Assembly (NCBI RefSeq): GCF_014648655.1
Contig: NZ_BMRN01000013.1
Coordinates: forward strand, 62,001-126,000
Direction of reading: 5' to 3'
Source of the DNA: Streptomyces atratus
GTDB taxonomy: Bacteria; Actinomycetota; Actinomycetes; Streptomycetales; Streptomycetaceae
Length of the DNA: 64,000 nucleotides
A program made the position numbers and the translations under genes. The notes beneath the pieces were generated by a model, which saw only the letters and a program-made list of their open reading frames with translations, did no database searches and was not told the DNA's origin. This document shows, piece by piece, positions 8,831-17,344 of this stretch (position 1 is the first letter of the stretch; every line of letters begins with the position of its first letter).

Positions 8831-8856
8831 ATACAGAATCCTGGTTACTGTTGATT
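8831..8856 (+). promoter_or_regulatory. Second copy of candidate YhfZ operator, upstream of yhfY
   Basis: ACAGAATCCTGGTTACTGTT followed by GATT repeats the block before yhfZ (about 24 of 27 positions alike, one-base gap). It is followed at once by an AGGAGG ribosome binding site and the yhfY ATG. Its place suggests that transcription of yhfY onward can be controlled separately from yhfZ. Confidence 0.65.
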
Positions 8857-8870
8857 TTAGGAGGATCACC

Positions 8871-9257
8871 ATGGACGACCAGCTCGCACTGCGGATCCAG
8901 CTCTTCCGCGAAGGCGGTCAGGTCCGGCCCGAGGTGGCCGACTTCGTCACCGCCGAGCTGACCGCCCTCGAAGCCGACGGCCGCACCGTCACCGAAGCGA
9001 CCGCCGGCATGCTGACCAGCCATCTGATGATGGCGCTCACCCGGCTCCTCGACGGCGAACCGATCGAACAGTTCCTCACCGACGACCAGGTCGCCGCCGA
9101 ACTGGCCGGACACCCCGACGCCGTCGAACGCGCCCGCGCCGTATCCGCGCGGGCCGAGCGGGAGCTCGGCGCCGCGCTCCCCGACTCGGAGGTCAACTTC
9201 CTCGGCATGCACTTCGCCGTCCTGGCCCAGCAGTCACCGGCCACCCCCACTTCCTGA
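8871..9257 (+). CDS. yhfY: Stand-alone PRD-domain protein, YhfY type
   Basis: A 128-residue protein that looks like a single PTS-regulation domain (PRD) without DNA-binding or RNA-binding parts, as in E. coli YhfY. Histidines that could be phosphorylated include H in LTSHLMMALTRLL and in LGMHFAVLAQQ, which match the usual two PRD histidine positions. It might modulate YhfZ or another operon member in response to PTS status, but no PTS gene is present in this window. It has a strong AGGAGG ribosome binding site and follows the second operator copy. The family assignment comes from motif spacing and context. Confidence 0.75.
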   Translation: MDDQLALRIQLFREGGQVRPEVADFVTAELTALEADGRTVTEATAGMLTSHLMMALTRLLDGEPIEQFLTDDQVAAELAGHPDAVERARAVSARAERELGAALPDSEVNFLGMHFAVLAQQSPATPTS

Positions 9258-9324
9258 CCGGCCCCCGCGCGCGGAACAGACACGTCCCGGCACGCGGAAA
9301 CAGACACAGAGAGAAGAGACAGCC

Positions 9325-9681
9325 ATGACGAAGATCCTCACCGGTGGAGTCGGCAAGGTCGAGGTCGCCCAGGCCATCGGCAGGCTCGGGATCGACTCCC
9401 TCGACGTCGTCACCTCCAGCGACATGGACGCCGCGATGAAGCTCCGCGTGGGGCAGGCCGACTACTACCTCGGTACGTGTCACACCGGTGCCGGCGCCTC
9501 CCTCGGCGTCCTCGTCGGCCTCATGGGCAGCGCCGCATGCCACACCTTCGGCCGCAGCGTGCCCACCGAGGAGGCGATCAGCGCCCTGATCGCCGACGGC
9601 AAGAAGGTCTTCGGCTTCTCGATGGACCAGATCGACGCCATCGCCCCACTCATGGCGCGCGCCATCGCCGCCCGCGGCTGA
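9325..9681 (+). CDS. yhfU: DUF2620 protein, YhfU type
   Basis: A 118-residue protein with no transmembrane segment strong enough to call, though GAGASLGVLVGLMGSAACHTF is glycine-rich and hydrophobic. It begins MTKILTGGVGKVEVAQAI and has the conserved YYLGTCHTGAGA stretch typical of DUF2620. Function unknown. It is always found beside yhfT-like membrane genes as far as I recall, so it may be a soluble partner of the transporter, in the manner of a PTS IIB-like subunit; that is inference. A GAGA-rich site precedes the ATG. Confidence 0.8.
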   Translation: MTKILTGGVGKVEVAQAIGRLGIDSLDVVTSSDMDAAMKLRVGQADYYLGTCHTGAGASLGVLVGLMGSAACHTFGRSVPTEEAISALIADGKKVFGFSMDQIDAIAPLMARAIAARG

Positions 9682-9722
9682 TCCGTCCGCATCTCCCCGT
9701 CCCGGGCACGAAGGAGTGATCC

Positions 9723-11057
9723 GTGAGCACCACACTCGCCGCCGGTACCAGCCTTGATTTCACGCTGGCCCAGCAACTGACCGTGATAGCCCTCTGTGCG
9801 CTGACGGCGTACATCTCGCACATGGCTCTGGCCGTCTTCAACGACGGCGTACGTCCGTTCCTGCTGGACTTCATCCAGGGGCGCACCACCCGCAGCGCGA
9901 CGACGGCGGTCTCCTTCGGCCTCTCCGCCGGGTTCATCTTCGGACTCGGCGCCCCGATGGCGCTCTCCACCGGCGTGCTCAACCCGTGGCTCGTCTTCCT
10001 GCCCACCGACATCCTCGGCATGCTGGCGCCGAAGAAGTGGCTCGCGCCGATCCTCGGCGGAGCCTGGGGCGCGGTCGTCGTCTTCGGACTGAACGGCGCC
10101 AACAACGTCGCGCACGACCTGCCCGTCGACTTCATCACCGCCATGCAGCAGATGTCGACGCCGATCCTCTTCCTCTTCGCGCTGTTCCCGGTGCTCGCCA
10201 TCACCAAGCAGTTCGGCCGCAAGTGGGGCGCCATCGCGGGAGTCCTGGAACTCGCTCTGGTGGTCATGACCATGAAGGTCTGGCCGAAGATGTTCGCCGG
10301 GTCGCTGGCCATGGCCGCCGGCGTGCTGATGCTGATCGCCCTGGCCGTCACCAAGGACATGAAGCAGCGCAGGGCCGACCGGGCCGCGGGTGTCACCGAG
10401 GTCGTCCTGGCGGACGACCCGATGGCCTCGCTCTTCAGCGCCAGCGCGGCCCGCCTGCGCAAGTACCTCCCGCTGTTCATGGTGCTCGGCGCCGGAGTCT
10501 GTGTGCTGGCCCAGATGCACATATTCGGCGGCGGCGAAGCGACCAGCTTCCTGATCGCCAAGGGGCAGTACTCCGAGGCCGCGCAGGTCGACTTCTACCG
10601 GGTCTTCGGCTTCATCCCGCTGATCGCGACGACCGCGCTGGCCTCCGGCGCGTACGGCATCGCGGGATTCACGCTGGTGTACCCGATCGGCTACCTGATG
10701 CCGAACCCGTTCCTGGCAGCGGTCGTCGGCGCCGTCGTCTTCGCCGCCGAGGTCTTGGCCCTCTCGTACATCGGCAAGGTCCTCGGCAAGCTCCCCAGCG
10801 TCCGTGACTCCTCGGAACACCTGCGCAGCGCGATCGGGGACACCCTGCAGCTCGCGATCCTCTTCGGCTCGCTGATGGCCGCCAACGCCATGGGCGGCGG
10901 ACTCGGCATCCTCGTCGTCGGCGGGCTCTACCTGATGAACGAGGCGATGGGCCGGCCGGTCGTGAAGATGGCCGCCGCTCCCGCCGCGGTGATCGTCGGC
11001 GGCATCCTCCTCAACGTCCTGTACTGGCTCGACCTGTTCACCCCCATCAAGGGCTGA
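9723..11057 (+). CDS. yhfT: Multi-pass membrane protein, YhfT type, probable transporter
   Basis: A 444-residue integral membrane protein with about ten to twelve hydrophobic segments (for example LTVIALCALTAYISHMALAV, ILFLFALFPVLAI, LAMAAGVLMLIALAV, FLAAVVGAVVFAAEVLALSY). It resembles E. coli YhfT, an uncharacterised family sometimes compared with PTS IIC proteins or secondary carriers. Conserved polar patches such as GLNGANNVAHDLPVDFITAM could form the substrate site. The GTG start lies 10 bases after AAGGAG. It probably imports the compound handled by the downstream enzymes. Confidence 0.82.
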   Translation: MSTTLAAGTSLDFTLAQQLTVIALCALTAYISHMALAVFNDGVRPFLLDFIQGRTTRSATTAVSFGLSAGFIFGLGAPMALSTGVLNPWLVFLPTDILGMLAPKKWLAPILGGAWGAVVVFGLNGANNVAHDLPVDFITAMQQMSTPILFLFALFPVLAITKQFGRKWGAIAGVLELALVVMTMKVWPKMFAGSLAMAAGVLMLIALAVTKDMKQRRADRAAGVTEVVLADDPMASLFSASAARLRKYLPLFMVLGAGVCVLAQMHIFGGGEATSFLIAKGQYSEAAQVDFYRVFGFIPLIATTALASGAYGIAGFTLVYPIGYLMPNPFLAAVVGAVVFAAEVLALSYIGKVLGKLPSVRDSSEHLRSAIGDTLQLAILFGSLMAANAMGGGLGILVVGGLYLMNEAMGRPVVKMAAAPAAVIVGGILLNVLYWLDLFTPIKG

Positions 11058-11092
11058 GGCCGGGTACGTACACGAAGAAGGAACCCCCCACG

Positions 11093-12049
11093 ATGAACCA
11101 CCCCGCACCGCCCGTCCTACGCACCGTCGTCGGCGACCTCGCAGCCGATTCCGTGGCCGGCCCCGCCCTCGCCCATGAGCACCTCGTCCTCGACCTGGAC
11201 CACAGGGGCGACGGCGCGGCCGTCCTCGACCCGGGCCTCCACTCCGCGGCGGTCACCGCCGAACTCGCCGCCCTGCGCGCCGAGTTCGGTCTCTCCCTCG
11301 TCGTCGAACTGACCTGCCGCGGCATGGGCCGCGATGTCCGCGCCCTGGCCCGCATCGCCCGGGACGCGCGGATCGCCGTCGTGGCCGCGACCGGCTGGTA
11401 CTACGAACCGTTCCATACCACCGAGATCGACGGCAGCAGCGTCGAGGAGCTCACCGGCTCGCTCGTCCAGGAGATCGACGGCGGTATCGGCGCCACCGGC
11501 ATCCGCCCCGGTGTTCTCGGCGAGATCGGCAGCCACGGCGACACCCCGACCGCGCCCGAGGCCAAGGTGCTGCGCGCCAGTGCGCGGGCCGCCCTTGCCA
11601 CCGGCCTCTCCGTCGCCACCCACGCCCAGCTCGGCCGCGGCGGAATCGCCCAGCTGGAGCTGCTGACCGGAGAGGGCCTGCCGGCCCATCGCATCAGCAT
11701 CGGCCACCAGGATCTGCTCGACGACCCCGCCGTCCACAAGGAGCTCGCGGCGAGCGGGGCATACGTCGCGTTCGACACCGTCGGCAAGGACGGCTACCAG
11801 AGCGACGGCACCCGGCTGCGGCTGCTGCTCGCCCTCGTCGAGGCCGGGCACGCCGACCGGGTGCTGCTCAGCTGCGACATCTCCCGCCACGGCTACCTCC
11901 TCGACGAGGGCGGCCGGGGATACGGGCATCTCTTCCGGAGCTTCCTGCCCCAGGCCCGTGCGGCCGGTGTCGACGACGACCTGATCGACCTGATGACCCG
12001 CCGTAATCCGCTCCGCTTCCTGACCGGCGCGCGCGTGGAGGAGTTCTGA
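11093..12049 (+). CDS. php: Phosphotriesterase-homology protein (amidohydrolase superfamily)
   Basis: A 318-residue TIM-barrel hydrolase. The binuclear metal ligands are visible: H28 and H30 in ALAHEHLVLD, a bridging acidic residue in VLGEIGSHGD (Glu, as in E. coli Php, instead of carboxylated Lys), His in VATHAQLG, His in SIGHQD and Asp in LLSCDIS. Relatives in this family are lactonases or phosphotriesterases; the E. coli enzyme has no confirmed substrate that I know of. The context suggests hydrolysis of a lactone, ester or cyclic intermediate. It follows yhfT by 35 bases and abuts yhfS (2-base gap). Confidence 0.88.
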   Translation: MNHPAPPVLRTVVGDLAADSVAGPALAHEHLVLDLDHRGDGAAVLDPGLHSAAVTAELAALRAEFGLSLVVELTCRGMGRDVRALARIARDARIAVVAATGWYYEPFHTTEIDGSSVEELTGSLVQEIDGGIGATGIRPGVLGEIGSHGDTPTAPEAKVLRASARAALATGLSVATHAQLGRGGIAQLELLTGEGLPAHRISIGHQDLLDDPAVHKELAASGAYVAFDTVGKDGYQSDGTRLRLLLALVEAGHADRVLLSCDISRHGYLLDEGGRGYGHLFRSFLPQARAAGVDDDLIDLMTRRNPLRFLTGARVEEF

Positions 12050-12051
12050 CC

Positions 12052-13167
12052 ATGAGCCCTGTACTTCCGCAGACCTTCCCGCTCGCGACGGTGGAACTGG
12101 ACGACGCGATCGCCAGACAGTTCCGGCTCCTGGAGGCCACCGCCGCGCACTTCGAGGGCCCCCAGCTCTTCGACGCGGACGCCGGCGTCGTCCCCGGTCT
12201 CGGCCGCCCCCGCACCACCGCCCGCGTCGAAGCCGTACTCGCGGACTTCTTCGGCGCCGAGGACGCCGCCTTCGTCCAGGGCGCGGGCACCGGCGCGATC
12301 CGCGCCGCCCTGGGCGCCGCCGTGCGGGCGGGCGACCCGCTGCTCATCCACCGGGCCCCCGTCTACCGCACCACCGAGGTCACGCTGCGCGGCATCGGTG
12401 TACGGACCGTCGAGGTCGACTTCAACGACGCGCGGGCGCTGCACGAGGTCCTGGAGTCCGGCCGGTTCCGATGGGCCTACGTCCAGCACACCCGGCAGCG
12501 GCTGGCCGACTCGTACGACCCCGCGGAGGTCCTCGCCGCCTGCCGGGCCGCCGGAGTCCGCACCCTCGTCGACGACAACTACGCCGTCATGCGCACCCCC
12601 GCCTCGGGAGTGGAGCTCGGCGCCGACGCCTCCTGCTTCTCCCTGTTCAAACTGCACGGCCCCGAAGGCGTCGGCATCGTGGTCGGCGCCCGCGATCTGG
12701 TCGGGCACATCCGCCGCGACAACTACTCCGGCGGCGGACAGGTCCAGGGCCATCAGGCGCTCGACGCCCTGCGCGCCCTCACCCACGTACCGGTCATGTG
12801 GTCCGTGCAGTCCCGGGTCGGCGCCGAGGTCGCCGAACGGCTGGCCGCGGGCGAAGTGGACGGCGTCGCCGAGGTACGGATCGCCAACGCCCAGGACCGC
12901 TGCCTGCTCGTCCGTCTCGACCGGCCGGTCGCGAAGGAGCTGCCCACCGTCGCCGCCCGCTTCGGAGCCGCCTCCTACCCCGTCGGCTCCAACTCACGCT
13001 ACGAGATCGCGCCGCTCTTCTACCGGATGTCCAGCTCCGCCCTGGACGACTCCCCCGAGCTGGCCGACTGGACCGTACGCATCAACCCGATGCGGGCGGG
13101 CGCGGATCTCGTCATCGACATCCTGCGCCGCTCGCTCGACGTGCTGAACGACCCGAAGGACGGCTGA
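12052..13167 (+). CDS. yhfS: PLP-dependent enzyme of aminotransferase fold type I, YhfS type
   Basis: A 371-residue fold-type I PLP protein. The Schiff-base lysine is K200 in SLFKLHGPEGVGIVVG. The PLP-binding Asp is in RTLVDDNYAVMRTP. The N-terminal half has AAFVQGAGTGAIRAAL, the usual phosphate-cup region. This family (SelA-like and cystathionine-lyase-like) includes E. coli YhfS, whose reaction is unknown; transamination, beta-elimination or aldol-type cleavage are possible. The ATG is 2 bases after php and its stop is 2 bases before yhfX, so the three are translationally coupled. Confidence 0.86.
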   Translation: MSPVLPQTFPLATVELDDAIARQFRLLEATAAHFEGPQLFDADAGVVPGLGRPRTTARVEAVLADFFGAEDAAFVQGAGTGAIRAALGAAVRAGDPLLIHRAPVYRTTEVTLRGIGVRTVEVDFNDARALHEVLESGRFRWAYVQHTRQRLADSYDPAEVLAACRAAGVRTLVDDNYAVMRTPASGVELGADASCFSLFKLHGPEGVGIVVGARDLVGHIRRDNYSGGGQVQGHQALDALRALTHVPVMWSVQSRVGAEVAERLAAGEVDGVAEVRIANAQDRCLLVRLDRPVAKELPTVAARFGAASYPVGSNSRYEIAPLFYRMSSSALDDSPELADWTVRINPMRAGADLVIDILRRSLDVLNDPKDG

Positions 13168-13169
13168 CC

Positions 13170-14333
13170 GTGTTTCTCGACACCGTGCTCACCCGCAACC
13201 CCGAGCTCGTCGACGCCGCGGCCACCCTTCACCGGCGCGGCGAGATCCCGCCCGACACCTACGTGATGGACCTCGACGCCGTCGAGGCGAACGCCGCGCT
13301 GCTGGCGGCCGAGGCCGAACGGGTCGGCATCGGCCTCTGGTTCGTCGTCAAACAGCTGGGCCGCAACCCCGAGCTCATCAGGGCCGTCGCCCGGCACATC
13401 TCCGAGTTCGCCGCCATCGACCCGGCCGAGGCCCGCACCCTGCACGCCGCGGGCGCACAGGCCGGCAACCTCGGCCACCTGGTCCAGATCCCCCGCCGCG
13501 CACTGCCCGAAATGCTGGCCTGGCGCCCCGAGACCGTCACCGTGTTCGACCTCGCCAACGCCCGGGCCGTGTCCGAGACCGCCCAGCGGCTCGGCTTCGT
13601 CCAGGACGTTCTCGTACGGCTCGAAGGCGCCGAGGGCACCGTCTACCCCGGCCAGGAGGGCGGCATCCCGCTCGGCCGCCTCGACTCGTTCGCCGAAGCG
13701 GCCGAGCAACTGCCCGGCATCCGGATCGCGGGCGTCACCGCCTTCCCCTGCGTCCTGTGCGACCCTGCGACCGGCATCCCCCGCGCCACCCCCAACTTCG
13801 CGCTCGCCCTCAGGGCCCGCGAAGTTCTGGCCGCCCGGGGACACGAGTACCTGAAGCTGAGCGCCCCCAGCGCCACCTCGATGGCGTCCCTCCCGCTGCT
13901 CGCCGAACTCGGCGCCACCCACGGCGAACCCGGCCACGCCCTCACCGGCACCACCCCGCTGCACGCCCTCGACCTGCGGCAGCCCGAGAAGCCCGCGTAC
14001 GTGTACGTCAGCGAGATCGCCCACACCCTCGACGACGGCCGCCCGGCGATCCGCGGCGGCGGCTTCTACGCCCGGTCCCACATCCGCAGCGCCCTGCTGC
14101 CGCGCACCGGCGCACGCCTCGGCGTACAGGACGCACCCGCCGAGAACATCGACTACTACCGGCTGCTCGACGCTCCCGCCGACAGCCAGGACGCCCGGCT
14201 CGGCGACACCGCACTGCTCGCCTTCCGTACCCAGATCTTCGTCACCCGCTCGACCGTCGCCGTCGTCTCCGGACTCGCCTCCGGCACACCCCGGCTGAGC
14301 GGGCTGTACGACGCCCAGGGCCGGGCCCTCTAA
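13170..14333 (+). CDS. yhfX: Alanine-racemase-fold PLP enzyme, YhfX type
   Basis: A 387-residue protein with the alanine-racemase N-terminal barrel. The PLP lysine is K61 in LWFVVKQLGRNPELI, preceded by the usual YVMDLDAVEANAALL segment. A C-terminal beta domain contains GGFYARSHIRSALLP. The residues IRIAGVTAFPCVLCD and KLSAPSATSMASLPLL sit where substrate and phosphate are bound in relatives. A racemase or decarboxylase role on an amino-acid-like intermediate is likely; the substrate is unknown. The start is GTG two bases after the yhfS stop. Confidence 0.86.
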   Translation: MFLDTVLTRNPELVDAAATLHRRGEIPPDTYVMDLDAVEANAALLAAEAERVGIGLWFVVKQLGRNPELIRAVARHISEFAAIDPAEARTLHAAGAQAGNLGHLVQIPRRALPEMLAWRPETVTVFDLANARAVSETAQRLGFVQDVLVRLEGAEGTVYPGQEGGIPLGRLDSFAEAAEQLPGIRIAGVTAFPCVLCDPATGIPRATPNFALALRAREVLAARGHEYLKLSAPSATSMASLPLLAELGATHGEPGHALTGTTPLHALDLRQPEKPAYVYVSEIAHTLDDGRPAIRGGGFYARSHIRSALLPRTGARLGVQDAPAENIDYYRLLDAPADSQDARLGDTALLAFRTQIFVTRSTVAVVSGLASGTPRLSGLYDAQGRAL

Positions 14334-14359
14334 GGCCGACCCCTGAATAGGAGGCACCC

Positions 14360-15601
14360 ATGGCCAAGACCGTCATCGTCGTCATCGACGGATTCGGCAT
14401 CGGCGCCATGCCCGACGCGGGCACCCTGCGCCCCGGCGATCTCACCGCCGACACCTGCGGACACGTCCTCGACCACTGCCGCACGGCCCTCGGCCGGCCG
14501 CTGCGCCTGCCGGTACTCGGCGCGCTGGGTCTCGGTCTGGTCCACCCGCACCAGGACCTCGCCCGCCGTACCCATCTGCCCGTCGCCGCGGGCCGCGCCG
14601 CGCTCGGCTATCCCGGTGCAGACACCTTCGCGGGCCACCAGACGATGATGGGCGCCGACTTCAGCCGGGTCACCGTGGCCCGGCTCGCCGACCATCTGGC
14701 CGAGGTGGCCGCCGCCCTCGAAGCGGCCGGCCACCGCGTCGAACCGCTGGACGGCAAGCCGCTCCTCGTCGTCGACGGCACGGTCCTCGTCCACGACAAC
14801 CTGGAGGCCGACCCCGGGATCAACTGGAACGCCTCCGGCCGCCTGGAGGACCTGTCCTTCGACGGCCCCGGCGGAATCCTCGCCGTCGCCCGTACCGTCC
14901 GCGCGGTCGCGCCCGTCGCCCGGGTCATCGCGGTCGGCGGCCACGCGGACGGCCCGCTGAGGCAGTTCGTGCGCCCCGGCGATGCGGGAACCGTCGGACT
15001 CGACACCCCCGCCACCGGCTTCTACCGCAACGGCGGCCTGGAGGTTCAGCACCTGGGCGCCGAACTCGACCACACCCGCCAGCTCCCCGGTCTGGCCGCC
15101 CGCGCCGGCATCCCGGTCACCCTGGTGGGGAAGGCCGCCGACATCCTGGCCTGCGAGGCGGCGCGGCGACACCCGGCCGTGAAGACCGCCGACGTGCTCT
15201 CCCACACCCTCGAAGCGGTACGCGCCCCCGGCGACGCGCTCGTCGTCGCCAACGTCCAGGAGACCGACCTGTCGGGACACCAGCAGGACACCGAGCGCTA
15301 CGGACGCCTCCTGGAGCAGGTGGACTCCGGGCTCGCCGGGCTCGTGGCGCTGCTCGACAGCCCCGGCGACCGGCTGATCGTCACCGGCGACCACGGGAAC
15401 GACCCCACGATCGGGCACGCCTACCACACGCGCGAGTACGTGCCGGTGCTGATCCACCGGCCCGGCACGGACGGCGTGGAACTGCTGCCGGACGCGGACA
15501 GCCTCGCGGATGTGGGCGCCACCGCGGCCGCTTCGCTGTCCCTGGACCCGGCGGGGCTGGCCAACGGCACGACGCTGCGGCCGGGACGGCACGCCGCATA
15601 G
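14360..15601 (+). CDS. yhfW: Phosphopentomutase-family metalloenzyme, YhfW type
   Basis: A 413-residue alkaline-phosphatase-superfamily protein that begins KTVIVVIDGFGIGAMPDAG, with D10 as the first metal ligand. GADTFAGHQTMMGADF carries the candidate phosphorylated Thr, and GDHGNDPTIGHAYHTREYVP holds the C-terminal metal ligands, all as in DeoB. It is closer in context to E. coli YhfW, a DeoB paralogue, than to the nucleoside mutase, and no nucleoside phosphorylase gene is near. It may move phosphate within a sugar or a related phospho-compound. Last gene of the operon, 27 bases after yhfX, followed by a strong terminator. Confidence 0.87.
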   Translation: MAKTVIVVIDGFGIGAMPDAGTLRPGDLTADTCGHVLDHCRTALGRPLRLPVLGALGLGLVHPHQDLARRTHLPVAAGRAALGYPGADTFAGHQTMMGADFSRVTVARLADHLAEVAAALEAAGHRVEPLDGKPLLVVDGTVLVHDNLEADPGINWNASGRLEDLSFDGPGGILAVARTVRAVAPVARVIAVGGHADGPLRQFVRPGDAGTVGLDTPATGFYRNGGLEVQHLGAELDHTRQLPGLAARAGIPVTLVGKAADILACEAARRHPAVKTADVLSHTLEAVRAPGDALVVANVQETDLSGHQQDTERYGRLLEQVDSGLAGLVALLDSPGDRLIVTGDHGNDPTIGHAYHTREYVPVLIHRPGTDGVELLPDADSLADVGATAAASLSLDPAGLANGTTLRPGRHAA

Positions 15602-15604
15602 GAA

Positions 15605-15649
15605 CATGCGCAGGGGGCGCCCACCGTCGGTGGGCGCCCCCTGCGCATG
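15605..15649 (+). terminator. Perfect 21-bp hairpin between yhfW and ffh
   Basis: Arms at 15605-15625 and 15629-15649 pair at all 21 positions with a 3-nt loop; the arms begin CATGCGCAGGGGGCG. It starts 3 bases after the yhfW stop and ends 11 bases before the ffh stop. It probably ends both convergent transcripts. It has no long T-run, as is usual in Streptomyces. Confidence 0.85.
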
Positions 15650-15660
15650 TCGTCGGGCGA

Positions 15661-17211
15661 TCAGCCCATGAACTTCTTGAACTCGTCCGGCAGCTCGAAG
15701 TTCTTGTCCTCCTGCGCCGGCAGACCGAACGCACCGCCCTGCGCCGCCGCCTGCTCGCGACGGGCCGCCGCGGCCTGCTCCTCGGCCTTGCGCTTCATCG
15801 GGTTGCCGCTCTTGCGCTTGCCCTTGGCCTGCTTGACCTGCTTCTTCTGCCGACCGGGACCGCCGCCCATGCCCGGCATCCCGGGCATCCCCGGCATGCC
15901 GCCGCCCTGCGCCATCTTCGACATCATCTTGCGTGCCTCGAAGAACCGCTCCACCAGGTTCTTCACGGCGCTGACCTCGACACCGGAGCCCTTGGCGATA
16001 CGGGCGCGGCGCGAGCCGTTGATGATCGTCGGCTCGGCGCGCTCCTTCGGGGTCATCGACTTGATGATCGCGGCGGTACGGTCCACGTCGCGCTCGTCGA
16101 TGTTGTTGATCTGGTCCTTGATCTGCCCCATGCCGGGCAGCATCCCGAGCAGCTTGGAGATGGAGCCCATCTTCCGGACCTGCTCCATCTGGGCCAGGAA
16201 GTCGTCGAGCGTGAAGTCCTTGCCCTTGCTGGACGCCAGCTTGGAGGCCATTTTGGCGGCCTCTTCCTGGCTGAAGGTCTTCTCCGCCTGCTCGATCAGG
16301 GTGAGCAGGTCACCCATGTCGAGAATGCGGGACGCCATGCGGTCGGGGTGGAAGGCGTCGAAGTCCTCGAGCTTCTCACCGTTCGACGCGAACATGATCT
16401 GCTTGCCCGTGACATGGGCGATCGACAGGGCCGCACCACCGCGGGCGTCACCGTCGAGCTTGGAGAGCACCACGCCGTCGAAGCCGACGCCGTCACGGAA
16501 GGCCTCGGCGGTGTTGACCGCGTCCTGGCCGATCATCGCGTCGACGACGAAGAGGATCTCGTCGGGGCTGACGGCGTCGCGGATGTCCGCGGCCTGCTGC
16601 ATCAGCTCCTGATCGATACCGAGGCGGCCGGCGGTGTCGACGATCACGACGTCGTACTGCTTGGAGCGGGCGTGCTCGATCGACTCCTTGGCGACCTGGA
16701 CCGGGTCGCCGACGCCGTTGCCCGGCTGCGGCGCGTACACCGCGACACCGGCGCGGTCGGCGACGACGCTGAGCTGGTTCACGGCGTTGGGGCGCTGGAG
16801 GTCACAGGCGACGAGCAGCGGGGAGTGGCCCTGGCCCTTGAGCCAGAGGCCGAGCTTTCCGGCGAGGGTGGTCTTACCGGCACCCTGGAGACCGGCGAGC
16901 ATGATCACGCTGGGCGGGTTCTTGGCGAACCGCAGCCGCCGGGTCTCGCCGCCGAGGATGCCCACGAGCTCCTCGTTGACGATCTTGACGACCTGCTGGG
17001 CGGGATTCAGCGCCTGGGAGACCTCGACGCCGCGCGCCCGCTCCTTGACGTTGCCGATGAAGGCGCGGACGACGGGCAGCGCGACATCCGCTTCGAGCAG
17101 GGCGATACGGATCTCGCGGGCCGTGGCGTCGATGTCCGCCTCGGACAAGCGGCCCTTGCCCCGGAGGTTCTTGAAAGTCGCGCTAAGGCGGTCGGAGAGA
17201 GTATCGAACAC
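15661..17211 (-). CDS. ffh: Signal recognition particle protein Ffh
   Basis: SRP54 homologue that binds 4.5S RNA and signal sequences and docks on FtsY. In the 516-residue product: N domain; G domain with GLQGAGKTTLAGKL, DTAGRLGIDQELM and SKLDGDARGGAAL; then the Met-rich M domain (MLPGMGQIKDQI, RKMMSKMAQGGGMPGMPG). The tail is Lys/Arg-rich. The start is GTG at 17211. Transcribed away from glnD, with a hairpin between them. Confidence 0.97.
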   Translation of the reverse strand: MFDTLSDRLSATFKNLRGKGRLSEADIDATAREIRIALLEADVALPVVRAFIGNVKERARGVEVSQALNPAQQVVKIVNEELVGILGGETRRLRFAKNPPSVIMLAGLQGAGKTTLAGKLGLWLKGQGHSPLLVACDLQRPNAVNQLSVVADRAGVAVYAPQPGNGVGDPVQVAKESIEHARSKQYDVVIVDTAGRLGIDQELMQQAADIRDAVSPDEILFVVDAMIGQDAVNTAEAFRDGVGFDGVVLSKLDGDARGGAALSIAHVTGKQIMFASNGEKLEDFDAFHPDRMASRILDMGDLLTLIEQAEKTFSQEEAAKMASKLASSKGKDFTLDDFLAQMEQVRKMGSISKLLGMLPGMGQIKDQINNIDERDVDRTAAIIKSMTPKERAEPTIINGSRRARIAKGSGVEVSAVKNLVERFFEARKMMSKMAQGGGMPGMPGMPGMGGGPGRQKKQVKQAKGKRKSGNPMKRKAEEQAAAARREQAAAQGGAFGLPAQEDKNFELPDEFKKFMG

Positions 17212-17289
17212 GGCGCTCGTCGGTCCTCAGGGTCGGGGGCGGGGCAGGTCAGTCGTCCCCAAGGGTATCCGGACCCCGGGAAACACAAA

Positions 17290-17322
17290 GCCCTCGCCCG
17301 ATTCTCATGGGCGGACGAGGGC
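17290..17322 (-). terminator. Hairpin between glnD and ffh
   Basis: GCCCTCG at 17290-17296 pairs with CGAGGGC at 17316-17322, with further CCC/GGG pairing inside. It lies just after the glnD stop in the direction of transcription, so it probably ends the amtB-glnB-glnD message before ffh. Confidence 0.55.
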
Positions 17323-17344
17323 CTGTGGGCGCGGCAGCGGGCCC

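Noticed and set aside
9480..11108. Long minus-strand ORF opposite yhfT
   Set aside because: It is antisense to a well-supported gene, has Asp/Arg-rich low-complexity composition, and no ribosome binding site. Such shadows are common at high G+C.
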